The notes under the pieces: model-generated
The model's input: only the letters and a program-made list of their open reading frames with translations
What the model was told of the DNA's origin: nothing
Databases searched by the model: none
Shown: positions 1-8,763 of the stretch, piece by piece
Position numbering within the stretch: position 1 is the first letter of the stretch
Layout: every line of letters begins with the position of its first letter
Program-made: the position numbers and the translations under genes
Origin: an uncultured Alphaproteobacteria bacterium
Lineage (GTDB): Bacteria; Pseudomonadota; Alphaproteobacteria; RF32; CAG-239
Length of the DNA stretch: 59,119 bases
Assembly: GCA_944392155.1 (NCBI GenBank)
Contig: CALXVR010000007.1
Span: 1 to 59,119 of the forward strand
Reading direction: 5' to 3'

Positions 1-134
1 TTAATACCCGAAGGGGAGGATATGGGCTTTAACTCAATAGGTGTGGTGTGTGTATGTGAGTTGAACTCGGAAGAGGCTATCGCCACTGCCGGTACCAAAA
101 GTAAAGTAACTGAAGATAAAAGCAAGTTTCGCAT
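1..134 (-). CDS. Exported protein, 5' part only (cut by left edge)
   Basis: A minus-strand reading frame opens at an ATG at 134 and stays open for 44 codons to the window edge, so only the N-terminus is present. The first 20 or so residues are a signal peptide: MRN, then a Leu/Val-rich stretch ending VAIASS. The mature part begins with a His/Thr/Pro-rich stretch. A GGAG lies 7 bases before this ATG; another in-frame ATG at 140 is too close to it. A good promoter lies upstream at 180-208. The function cannot be read from this fragment. Confidence 0.6.
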   Translation of the reverse strand, partial: MRNLLLSSVTLLLVPAVAIASSEFNSHTHTTPIELKPISSPSGI

Positions 135-179
135 AATCATTCTCCCGACATTCAAAGTTAAAGTCCATATCTGAATATT

Positions 180-208
180 AGGATACTCTGATTTGGCAAA
201 AGAGTCAA
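180..208 (-). promoter_or_regulatory. Sigma-70 type promoter for the left-edge gene
   Basis: On the minus strand TTGACT and TATCCT are separated by exactly 17 bases, about 40 bases before the start of the exported-protein gene. Two direct repeats lie just upstream (211-264), where an activator would bind. Confidence 0.5.
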
Positions 209-210
209 CT

Positions 211-264
211 ATTAATGAGACTACAATTTTTTTTGTCTACCATTAATGAGCCTACAAATTTTTT
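211..264 (-). repeat. Pair of direct repeats upstream of a promoter
   Basis: Minus-strand units TTGTAGGCTCATTAAT and TTGTAGTCTCATTAAT, each preceded by an A-tract, occur 31 bases apart centre to centre (about three helical turns) directly upstream of the predicted -35 box. The position and phasing suit binding sites for an activator. No regulator is identified. Confidence 0.5.
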
Positions 265-274
265 CCGCAAAAAA

Positions 275-401
275 ACATAAGGCACAAAAGCAAGATATGC
301 ACTTAGGAAGCAACGCGGTATAACAATGGTCGCCAAAGCAGCCAGTGAGCGCTCAAGGGCGTCCCCTTGTCAAGCTGGCTCCAGTTTGTGGCAACAGCTT
401 G
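275..401. repeat. Dispersed hairpin-containing repeat, copy A
   Basis: This block matches 32201-32337. Both copies begin ACATA(A/G)GGCACAAAAG, continue through GATATGCA(C/T)TTAGGAAGC and CGCGGT, and end with GCGCTCAAG(G/T)GCGTCC and a CAAGCTGGC...CAACAGCTTG module. Positions 354-369 form the hairpin CAAGGG-CGTC-CCCTTG. Both copies lie just past the 3' end of a minus-strand gene, in the same orientation. The outer CAAGCTG/CAGCTTG stem in this copy is interrupted by extra bases, so it looks the more degraded of the two. Confidence 0.8.
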
Positions 402-403
402 GG

Positions 404-1780
404 CTACAGCTTGCGGTTTTTTGAAGGGGAAAGTTCCTCAAGACGATTAAGTAAATCATCAATTTTAAGACGGAGTTGCGGGGAAGGTGATGATTTTAGA
501 GCCTGATTAGCTTGTTTTTTGGCAATATCATAAGCGCCGATACGCAAGCTATATTCTGCCGAAGCATAATTTGAGTTCGCCAGGTCATTTAAGCCGCCGT
601 AAGCTCGTGCCAACAACAACCATCCGTAAGTATCCGGTTTTTGCACCAGAGATTTATTGAGCAAAGCCGCTGTTTGTTTAAGCTCAGCTTGGGACGGATT
701 ATCTTCTAATACGGCATGAGCTAAATTGATTTGAAACAAAGCGGAGTTGGGAAGCAAAGCCAAAGCTTTTTGATATTCCGCTCGAGCCGGTTTAATTTTT
801 CCGGTTTCCATAAAAATTTGACCTTTAAGCTCATGAAAATAGGGGTTGTCGGGCTCTTCTGAAATCAACTCATTTATCAATTTAAGAGATTGATTAAGCT
901 TAAGCATTCTGAAAAAAACAATTGATTGCGCATAGCGTGCGGCAACGGACTTATCCGAAAGCGGATATTTTTGCAAAACTTTATTCGGTTCTTCCAAAAA
1001 AGCTGAGAGTTTTGCTTTAATGCGCAAAAACTCTTCGCTGGGGCGTTTGCTTTGCGGAAAAGGTGAATTTTGCGCGGCATAATTCAAAAAAGCGATTCTT
1101 TCTGATGTAACCGGGTGTGTGCGAAAATATGGGTTCTCACTGACCCCGCTCAAACGATTTTGATGCTCAATTTTTTTCATAAAATTACGCATTCCGATAG
1201 GACTTTGCTTGGTTGCGCTCAGAAGTTTTACTGCGGATTCATCTGCGCTTCTTTCTTCCTCAACCTGATAAGCCATCATCGCATTTAAAACAGAACTTTG
1301 CGTACCCATCATAATCGCCATAGCCGCATCGGCGCGCCCCGTTGCCGCCGCAGCAGCTCCGGCAGCCAATAAGGAAGCCAAACTAACCTGTTGCATGTCT
1401 TGTAGTTTGAGCTTTTGGCGCAAAATATGTCCGCCCATAATATGTCCGGTTTCATGAGCCAAAACCCCGACAATTTCATTTTCATTATCGGCGCGCATTA
1501 AGGTTCCGGTGTTAACAAACATATTATTTCCGTCGCTGACAAAAGCGTTAAGAGAATTGTCGTTAACAATATAAATATTGTTGCGGTTGAAAGGAATGCC
1601 GGCGGCATTAAAAATAGGTTTGAGTTGCTTGGCCAAAAAATCTTCGGTTTCTTCGTCCGAAATAAGGCTGATTGAATCTGCTTTGGCATAGGACAAAAGA
1701 GCTGATTGCAGCAAGATACTGCAAATCAGCCCCAAAAGAAATTTATGCCACAAAGAGCTTATCCGATGAGTTTTCGCCAC
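404..1780 (-). CDS. M48 family metalloprotease with TPR repeats, BepA-like
   Basis: Periplasmic zinc protease of the BepA/YfgC type, which in known members assists or removes misassembled outer-membrane proteins. Residues 1-35 are a signal peptide. The zinc motif HETGH is at about 109-113, followed by GGH, and the third ligand is in the EEERSADE stretch near 173-180. The C-terminal half (about 240-440) is TPR-like helical repeats. Length 458 residues is normal for the family. It starts with GTG at 1780, inside the last codons of rne, with an AGGAG about 12 bases upstream, so it is probably translationally coupled to rne. The exact substrate is inference. Confidence 0.88.
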   Translation of the reverse strand: MAKTHRISSLWHKFLLGLICSILLQSALLSYAKADSISLISDEETEDFLAKQLKPIFNAAGIPFNRNNIYIVNDNSLNAFVSDGNNMFVNTGTLMRADNENEIVGVLAHETGHIMGGHILRQKLKLQDMQQVSLASLLAAGAAAAATGRADAAMAIMMGTQSSVLNAMMAYQVEEERSADESAVKLLSATKQSPIGMRNFMKKIEHQNRLSGVSENPYFRTHPVTSERIAFLNYAAQNSPFPQSKRPSEEFLRIKAKLSAFLEEPNKVLQKYPLSDKSVAARYAQSIVFFRMLKLNQSLKLINELISEEPDNPYFHELKGQIFMETGKIKPARAEYQKALALLPNSALFQINLAHAVLEDNPSQAELKQTAALLNKSLVQKPDTYGWLLLARAYGGLNDLANSNYASAEYSLRIGAYDIAKKQANQALKSSPSPQLRLKIDDLLNRLEELSPSKNRKL

Positions 1781-4410
1781 CAGTTTGTTTTCTCCTGTTT
1801 TTCGGCATCATTTTGCGGTTTGATATCCTCATGCGAATTATACAAAATGATGGTCTCAGACTTTTCTTTGTGTTGCTCATTATTTTGAGCATTTTCATCA
1901 TTGTTGTGATTATCGCGGTTTCTTCTGTCTCTGCGTCTGTCGCGACCACGTCTGTCTCTACGTCTGTCTCTGCGGCGACCTCTGCGATCATTATTATAAC
2001 CGTTATTCTCTTTATCTTCCTCTGAAGAAATTTCTTCCTGAGCTTCTTCAACCGGAGCTTCCTTAGCTTCTTCGGCTTCGGTCTGAGCAACTTCTTCTAC
2101 GGGCTGAGCCTGCTGTTTGTGTTTGTTTCCTTTTTTACCGCGACGATTATTTTCTTCCTTGACCGGCTCTTCCGTTGCGGCTGCTTCCTCTTCGGCTGCT
2201 TTCTTTTCTTCTAAAGCTTCTTTTTGGCTTTTAATGCGCTCAAGCTTATATTCGGAAACATTTTTAATGCTGTCATCGGCACAAATAACAATTTCCATAT
2301 TATAGCGCTGTTCCAAAGAGCAAAGGGTTTGACGCTTTTGGTTCAAGAGATAAATGGCAATATCTGTCGGAACGGCGATACTAATTTTAGCCGAGCGATT
2401 CTTAATGCCTTCTTCTTCAATAGCCCGCAAAATCAGGACAGCGCCGGATTCCGTGGTTCTGACCACGCCCAAGCCATGACAATGCGGACAAACTTGGTAA
2501 TTGCTTTCCATAAAGGAAGAGTGCATTCTCTGACGAGATATTTCCAATAAGCCGAAACAACTCATTTTTGCAATCTGAACACGAGCACGATCTTGCTTCA
2601 TGGCTTCTTTCATGCGCTTTTCTACGGCATGGTTGTTTTGCGGATCTTCCATATCAATAAAATCAACTACGATTAAACCGGCAAGGTTACGCATACGAAG
2701 TTGTTTTGCAATTTCATCGGCAGCTTCCAAGTTGGTTTTAAGAGCGGTTTCTTCCAAATCTTTCTCTTTGGTCGCGCGACCGGAGTTTACGTCAATAGAG
2801 ACCAGAGCTTCTGTCGGGTTAATAACCAAATATCCGCCCGATTCCAGCTGAACATTACAGTCATGAAGTTTGTCAAGCTGGCTCTCAACCTGAAAACGCT
2901 GGAACAAAGGAATATCGTTCTTCTTGCAAGATTTGATTTTTTTCAAGTTGTGCGGAGAGAGAATTTTAACAAAATCTCTGGCCATCTGATAAGCTTTGTC
3001 GCCATCAACGATAATTTCGGAAATATCTTTGGTGTACATATCGCGCAAAGCACGCTTAATCAGATTTCCTTCTTCATGAATAAGTGCGGGAGCTTTGTTC
3101 TTCAAAGCATCTAAGCGGATCTGGTTCCAAGAGCGAATAAGGTAATTATAGTCACGAACAATATCCGCTTTGGTCTTGTCTTCACCGGCGGTACGTATAA
3201 TCATGGACATATCGCTGGTCAAAGGCAGTTCGCGCATAATGGTTTTTAGCCTTTTGCGGTCTGAAGCGTTGGTGATTTTGCGAGAAACACCGCCGCTCTT
3301 AATGCGGTTAGGCATCAAGACGCAATAACGTCCGGCCAAAGACAAATAAGTTGTCATCGCAGCGCCTTTATTTCCGCGCTCTTCCTTAACAACTTGAACA
3401 ATCAAAATCTGTCCTTCTTTGATAACATCCTGAATATTGCTGCGATGAAACAGTTTTCTGACCTTAATGAGTTTTCTCTGGAGCTCAAAGTCATATTCTT
3501 CGTCTTCATCATCATCGTCAACAGCATCATCGTCATTCATATAAGAAGATGATTTTTCTGTTTTTACCGTTTCCTGAGTTTCTAAAGCTCCATTGTTTTC
3601 GCAAACCTCTTCCGAAACAGAATCTTCTTCTGTTCCTGTAGCTTCACTTAAAACTTTTAACTCGGCTTTTTCTTGCTCCTCGGCAAGTTTTTTCTTATAG
3701 CGCTTCTTAAGGATTCTTCTTTTGCGTGTTTTCTTGTCAGCATTAGCTTCTTCCTCGATACCTTTTTCTTCTGCGGCATGAGCATCTTCAATCATTTGAG
3801 GTTCCTGATTTTCGGAAGCTTGTTGGTCAGAATTTTCAGCTGTAGAAGCTGATTCTGTATTTTCAGGAGCTGTAACTTCTTCCTTACTTTCAGGAGCGGC
3901 AACTTCTTCGGAAGATTGCTTTTCTAAAACAACATCATTATTTGCTTGTTCTCCTTTAGCCTCATCTTCTTGTACGGCTTCTTGAGCGGCAAGGGCAGCG
4001 GCTTTTTCAGCTTCTTCTTGGGCTTTTTTTGCCTCATACTGAGCGCGACGTTCTGCACGTTCGATGCGTTGTCTTTCGCGCTGTTCCTCACGTTCTTTAA
4101 GCGCTTGTTTTTTAGCCTCAATAATGGCGTCAACTTCTTTATCAACTTCCGCCATCTCTTCATCGGAGATGTTATAATAATCGGGATGAATTTCGCCAAA
4201 GGCTAAAAAACCATGTTTGTTTCCGCCATAATCAACGAACGCAGCCTGTAAAGACGGCTCAATTCTCATAACTTTGGCTAAGTATATATTTCCTTTGATT
4301 TGTTTGCGGTTGCTGGATTCAAATTCAACATCCTCAACCTTGTTTCCGTTTACGACAACGACACGAGTTTCTTCAGGATGCGTGTCATCAATCAACATTC
4401 TTTTGGTCAT
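1759..4410 (-). CDS. rne: Ribonuclease E/G family endoribonuclease
   Basis: RNase E, the endonuclease that starts mRNA decay and processes rRNA and tRNA. MTKRMLIDD opens an S1 domain that is split by a long Glu/Lys/Ala-rich insertion (about residues 80-300), as is usual in alphaproteobacteria. The catalytic core has the VSIDVNSG and VVDFIDM motifs carrying the two metal-binding aspartates, then the CPHCHG zinc link that joins dimers. The tail (about 700-883) is Glu-rich, then strongly Arg/Asp-rich (RRGRRRDRRRDRRGR), a likely RNA-binding region and degradosome scaffold. It ends with a WW-containing peptide. A 5' leader of several hundred bases precedes it. Confidence 0.95.
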   Translation of the reverse strand: MTKRMLIDDTHPEETRVVVVNGNKVEDVEFESSNRKQIKGNIYLAKVMRIEPSLQAAFVDYGGNKHGFLAFGEIHPDYYNISDEEMAEVDKEVDAIIEAKKQALKEREEQRERQRIERAERRAQYEAKKAQEEAEKAAALAAQEAVQEDEAKGEQANNDVVLEKQSSEEVAAPESKEEVTAPENTESASTAENSDQQASENQEPQMIEDAHAAEEKGIEEEANADKKTRKRRILKKRYKKKLAEEQEKAELKVLSEATGTEEDSVSEEVCENNGALETQETVKTEKSSSYMNDDDAVDDDDEDEEYDFELQRKLIKVRKLFHRSNIQDVIKEGQILIVQVVKEERGNKGAAMTTYLSLAGRYCVLMPNRIKSGGVSRKITNASDRKRLKTIMRELPLTSDMSMIIRTAGEDKTKADIVRDYNYLIRSWNQIRLDALKNKAPALIHEEGNLIKRALRDMYTKDISEIIVDGDKAYQMARDFVKILSPHNLKKIKSCKKNDIPLFQRFQVESQLDKLHDCNVQLESGGYLVINPTEALVSIDVNSGRATKEKDLEETALKTNLEAADEIAKQLRMRNLAGLIVVDFIDMEDPQNNHAVEKRMKEAMKQDRARVQIAKMSCFGLLEISRQRMHSSFMESNYQVCPHCHGLGVVRTTESGAVLILRAIEEEGIKNRSAKISIAVPTDIAIYLLNQKRQTLCSLEQRYNMEIVICADDSIKNVSEYKLERIKSQKEALEEKKAAEEEAAATEEPVKEENNRRGKKGNKHKQQAQPVEEVAQTEAEEAKEAPVEEAQEEISSEEDKENNGYNNDRRGRRRDRRRDRRGRDRRRDRRNRDNHNNDENAQNNEQHKEKSETIILYNSHEDIKPQNDAEKQEKTNWWRKLIG

Positions 4411-4931
4411 AAATAAACTCCATAATAGCTTGCAATATTAAAACCATACTGCAAGAAATTTCACCAGCCGGTAGGCCGAGGGAGCATTTAAACTAAACCA
4501 AACACCCGTACGCAAACGGGCTCAATCAACAGACTGTCAAAGCTTCAACCGACAAGGGAAGCTTTGTATATAAAAACTCTCTCTTTGGCCTCAAGCATCT
4601 TTATTGCTTATTTATTATCTGTGCTCAAAACCCGCGGACCTTAATCCGGCAAAAATCTTTTCCTCTTCATTGTATGCAAAGCACGCTTTTCGCCATGAAA
4701 AACGGCGGTACCGAATTTTAGACCTTGAAAAAATGTTCCAAATTCTGTAATAAGACCTAAAGCCGATACATAAAAATACATACAATTCCGCCTTAGAATA
4801 TACGATTTGATTTAAAACACAACAGCAAATTTATGCGGAAGATTAAGTTTTTTTATTTGTGGTTTTAATAGATTGGTAATAAGTATTCCTTATAATCAAA
4901 ATATATAAGTTTAATTTTATTTAGGTAAGAG
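4411..4931. other. Divergent rne-amiC intergenic region
   Basis: About 520 bases without a gene, between divergent rne and amiC. The part next to rne contains small stems in the RNA sense or its complement: CCCGT-acgcaa-ACGGG near 4506-4521 and an AAGCTT...AAGCTT pair near 4534-4565, plausible parts of a long structured rne leader such as the one used for autoregulation in Escherichia coli. The amiC side is AT-rich and has a TATAAT at 4891-4896 without a good -35. No further gene is visible. Confidence 0.4.
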
Positions 4932-6173
4932 ATGAGGAAGGCGTTGAAAAATCTTTCGCAATTTTTCGGATGCAGATTGCTTTGCTGTCTGGTTCTCTTT
5001 TGCGCTTTGCTGTTCTCTTGGTCTGCTGAAGCTGCCGGTGGAATAAAATCTATGCGTATAGGTCAAGGAGTCGGCACGGTTCGTATAGTTTTTGACGCTG
5101 ATAAGAAGTTTGATTATAAGGTCTTTTTGTTGAATAATCCCAAGCGTCTGGTTGTGGATACTTTTGATATTAATGTCAGCAAAAAATTGGAAGATTATGA
5201 TGATAAAAATAATTTGGTGAGCCAAACCCGTTTGGGAACGGTAGGAACAGACGGCACGCGAATTGTTTTTGATCTAAAGAAACCGGCGATTATCAAAAAG
5301 GCTTTTATGCTGCCCCCGCAATCGACTTTCGGTTGGCGTTTTGTCGTAGATGTTTCTTTGGCTTCTGAGCGTGAATTTGCCTCTAAGGTCGGCTCTGATT
5401 ACGTATTCTCAAGCGATTCTTCTCCGACAAAAGTTGCCTCAAAGTCTCGCTCCAATCCGGTGAAGACAGTTAAAAAGGATTCTAAGAAAATAATTGTCTT
5501 AGATCCGGGACATGGCGGACGCGACCCCGGAGCCATAGGCTATTCAGGAGTCTATGAAAAGAACATCACTTTGGCTATGGGTAAAGAACTTAAAAAAATT
5601 TTAGAAAAAGAAGGTTACAAAGTATATTTGACACGCAGTACGGATATCTTTATTCCTCTGCGCGAGCGTGTGCGGATCGCCCGTCGTTACAAAGCGGATT
5701 TATTCCTTTCTATCCATGCGGATAGCGCGGTTAATCGCAGTGCTAAGGGCTTGTCCGTTTATACACTTTCAGAAAAAGCGTCAGACAAAGAAGCTGAGGC
5801 TTTGGCTGAAAGAGAGAACAAAGCCGATGTTATCGGCGGACTTAATTTGGTGGAGCATTCGAAAGAAGTTTCGGATATCTTAATCAATTTGGCCCAGCGT
5901 GAGAGTATGAACCGCTCTTCGGAATTTGCTACTTTTATGGTTCAGGAAATGCGTAAATCTGTCCAACTTGTTGACAATACGCATCGCTTTGCAGGATTCG
6001 CAGTTCTGAAAGCGCCGGACATTCCGTCAGCATTGCTTGAAATGGGATATTTATCCAACCGTACGGAAGAGCGTCTGCTTAAGCAAGCCTCATATCGCAA
6101 AAAACTTGCCATATCAACAACAAAGGCGGTTAACAAGTTTTTTGATAATATGCAGCATGCTTCCATATTTTAA
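4932..6173 (+). CDS. amiC: N-acetylmuramoyl-L-alanine amidase (AmiC type)
   Basis: Periplasmic zinc amidase that cuts the amide bond between MurNAc and the stem peptide, used in daughter-cell separation. A signal peptide (about 1-34, ending SAEAAGG) is followed by an AMIN domain (about 38-150) and a linker rich in Ser and Lys, then an Amidase_3 domain from about 190 with LDPGHGGRDPGA (zinc His), the Glu in GVYEKN, LSIHAD (zinc His) and the catalytic Glu in ALLEMGYLSN. All zinc and catalytic residues are present. 413 residues is typical. The gene for a bifunctional penicillin-binding protein follows on the same strand. Confidence 0.93.
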   Translation: MRKALKNLSQFFGCRLLCCLVLFCALLFSWSAEAAGGIKSMRIGQGVGTVRIVFDADKKFDYKVFLLNNPKRLVVDTFDINVSKKLEDYDDKNNLVSQTRLGTVGTDGTRIVFDLKKPAIIKKAFMLPPQSTFGWRFVVDVSLASEREFASKVGSDYVFSSDSSPTKVASKSRSNPVKTVKKDSKKIIVLDPGHGGRDPGAIGYSGVYEKNITLAMGKELKKILEKEGYKVYLTRSTDIFIPLRERVRIARRYKADLFLSIHADSAVNRSAKGLSVYTLSEKASDKEAEALAERENKADVIGGLNLVEHSKEVSDILINLAQRESMNRSSEFATFMVQEMRKSVQLVDNTHRFAGFAVLKAPDIPSALLEMGYLSNRTEERLLKQASYRKKLAISTTKAVNKFFDNMQHASIF

Positions 6174-6280
6174 TTTATAAAAATTATCCAACTCTTATAA
6201 AATTTTGCTGTTCTATTGAGATAAATTGTAATAGATTGCAAATAACGCAAAAAATTAATCAATTTTTCGGATGCTTTTTT

Positions 6281-8749
6281 ATGTTTAAAACACTATCGTC
6301 TTTATTAAGTACATTTTTCTTTTTCGCAGTTATTGGTTTTGTTATCATAATCAGCAGCTTGTGGAAATACGCCGGAGAACTTCCTGATTATCATCAGTTG
6401 GAAAAATATGAGCCGCCGGTAACAACGCGTCTTTATGCCGGTGATGGTCAGCTTTTGATGGAATATGCGGCTGAAAAACGTTTCTTCGTGCCGATAGATA
6501 AGATTCCGGATCAAGTAAAAAACGCATTTATTGCCGCGGAAGATAAAAATTTTTATACCCATGGCGGAATTGATTATTTGGGCATCATTCGCGCAATGCT
6601 GGGTAATATCAAAAATATTGGTACGGGTCGTCGTCCGGCTGGCGCTTCAACAATCACCCAACAAGTTGCCAAAAATATGTTGTTGTCCTCAGAGCTTTCT
6701 TATACACGCAAAATCAAAGAGGCTATTCTGGCAACCAGAATTGAAAACGCTTTCAGTAAAGACCATATTTTGGAATTATATCTCAACGAGATTTATCTGG
6801 GAAATCGTTCTTACGGCGTTGCCGCCGCTGCCTTAAATTATTTCGGAAAGTCTCTAAATGAGCTAAACATAGAAGAAATAGCTTATTTGGCAGCACTTCC
6901 CAAAGGACCGAACAATTATCATCCCAAACGCAAATATGAAGCTGCCGTAGGTCGCCGCAACTGGGTTTTAGACCGTATGGCGGAAGAGGGATACATTACG
7001 CAAGAAGAAGCGGACGAAGCCAAAGAAAAGCCTTTGTTGACAGTAGAGCGGAGCAGTGGTTTCTTAAAAAATGCCGAATATTTTAGTGAGGAGGTTCGCC
7101 GCGAAATCAGTGATGATTTTGGAGATGAGGCTCTGTATGAAGGTGGCCTGATTGTTAGAACAACCTTAGATCCGAAACTTCAAAATATTGCGACCAAAGT
7201 CTTTCACGATGAAATAATGAATTATGATCGCAGACATGGTTGGCGTGGCCCTGTTGCCAATATTGCTTTAGATGAAAAATATAAAGAAAATTTTGATAAA
7301 GTAGAAATGCCCAAGGGCGCAGATTCTAATTGGCAAAAAGCTATTGTCTTGGATGTAAAGGCTGATAAGGCTTTGATAGAAACGGCAGAAAATGAAAAGG
7401 GAGAGATTCCGTTAAGTTTGTTGAGCTGGGCAAGGAAAAATCTGCCCAAAACTCAAGATGTCGGCGGAGCGCCGAAAGCTGTTTCGGATGTTTTGCATAA
7501 AGGCGATGTTGTTTTTGTTGAAAGAATTGAGAAGAAAACCGCTGAAAAGAAAAACTTGCCGGAAAATTCTTATGAGCTCCGCCAAGTTCCGAATGCCGAA
7601 GGAGCATTGATAGCCATGGATCCTCACACGGGAAAAGTTTTGGCTGTTGTCGGAGGTTATTCGTTTAGTAAATCTCAGTTTAATCGTGCAACACAGGCAC
7701 GTCGTCAGACAGGTTCTGCATTCAAGCCTTTTGTTTATTTAACGGCTTTGGAAAATGGTTATTCCCCGACAGACTTAATTTTGGACGCGCCATTTGTTTT
7801 GGATCAAGGGGCGGGTTTACCAAAGTGGAAACCGGAAAACTATTCTAAAAAGTTTTATGGTTTAATGACCTTGCGTCAGGGTATTGAAAAATCGCGCAAT
7901 TTGATGACGGTGCGTTTAGCGCAAGATGTCGGAATGGATAAAGTCTCGGAATTATCCAAACGTATAGGCGTCAACCCGAATTTGCCCGAACTGTTGTCAA
8001 TGTCGCTTGGTGCGGGAGATACAAGACTGATAGATATGGCAAGTGCTTATGCCGTTATTGTAAATGGCGGAAAAAAAGTTGAGCCTTATTTTATTGAGCG
8101 TATTCAAAATCGCAATGGTAAAACGATTTTAAAACAGGATAAACGAGCTTGTGATACCTGCAACGCGGATAAATTTGAAAATCAGGATATTCCGCATTTG
8201 GCAGATTCTCGTGAGCAAATTGTTGATCCGTTATCAGCTTACCAAATGACCAGTATTTTGGAAGGTGTTGCTTTACGAGGCACGGGTGCAAGACTGCGCT
8301 CTATCGGCAAACACTTAGCCGGCAAAACCGGAACCTCAAACCAAAATAAGGATGCTTGGTTTATGGGCTTTTCTCCTGACTTGGTCGTCGGTGTCTATGT
8401 AGGCTTTGACGAACCGAGAACCTTGGGTAGAAGAGAAACGGGTGCTGCTGCGGCGTTACCGATATTCTATGGCTTTATGAAAGAGGCCTTAGCCAACCAG
8501 CCGGATATCCCGTTCCGTATTCCGCAAGGAATTAAACTGGTTCGAATTAATCACGATACGGGAAAACCGGCAGTCCCGGCAGATAAATCCGTAATTGTTG
8601 AGGCCTTGAAACCTGATTTTGATTTTGATAAGGTACGCCAACGCGTTATCGGGAGCGATACGGAAGCCGAAAATGATAACAATGCCGAAGGCGGTGCCGT
8701 CTTTGAAAACTCATCTAACAGTGATTTTCAGCTGGGCGCGGAATATTAA
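6281..8749 (+). CDS. mrcA: Penicillin-binding protein 1A, bifunctional
   Basis: Inner-membrane class A PBP that polymerises and crosslinks peptidoglycan. One N-terminal membrane segment is followed by the GT51 transglycosylase domain (EDKNFYTHGG, STITQQVAKN, NEIYLGNRSYG), a linker with OB-like region, then the transpeptidase domain with the SxxK motif in TGSAFKPF, SRN in EKSRNLM, and KTGTS. The ATG at 6281 is chosen; an in-frame TTG at 6236 would add 15 residues, but neither has a strong ribosome site. The acidic, Asn-rich tail is variable in this family. It follows amiC, making a wall-synthesis pair. Confidence 0.93.
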   Translation: MFKTLSSLLSTFFFFAVIGFVIIISSLWKYAGELPDYHQLEKYEPPVTTRLYAGDGQLLMEYAAEKRFFVPIDKIPDQVKNAFIAAEDKNFYTHGGIDYLGIIRAMLGNIKNIGTGRRPAGASTITQQVAKNMLLSSELSYTRKIKEAILATRIENAFSKDHILELYLNEIYLGNRSYGVAAAALNYFGKSLNELNIEEIAYLAALPKGPNNYHPKRKYEAAVGRRNWVLDRMAEEGYITQEEADEAKEKPLLTVERSSGFLKNAEYFSEEVRREISDDFGDEALYEGGLIVRTTLDPKLQNIATKVFHDEIMNYDRRHGWRGPVANIALDEKYKENFDKVEMPKGADSNWQKAIVLDVKADKALIETAENEKGEIPLSLLSWARKNLPKTQDVGGAPKAVSDVLHKGDVVFVERIEKKTAEKKNLPENSYELRQVPNAEGALIAMDPHTGKVLAVVGGYSFSKSQFNRATQARRQTGSAFKPFVYLTALENGYSPTDLILDAPFVLDQGAGLPKWKPENYSKKFYGLMTLRQGIEKSRNLMTVRLAQDVGMDKVSELSKRIGVNPNLPELLSMSLGAGDTRLIDMASAYAVIVNGGKKVEPYFIERIQNRNGKTILKQDKRACDTCNADKFENQDIPHLADSREQIVDPLSAYQMTSILEGVALRGTGARLRSIGKHLAGKTGTSNQNKDAWFMGFSPDLVVGVYVGFDEPRTLGRRETGAAAALPIFYGFMKEALANQPDIPFRIPQGIKLVRINHDTGKPAVPADKSVIVEALKPDFDFDKVRQRVIGSDTEAENDNNAEGGAVFENSSNSDFQLGAEY

Positions 8750-8763
8750 GGAGAATAGAATAA

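Noticed and set aside
1930..2000. Repeated CGTCTGTCTC-like units near the end of rne
   Set aside because: They encode the Arg/Asp-rich tail of RNase E; coding low complexity.
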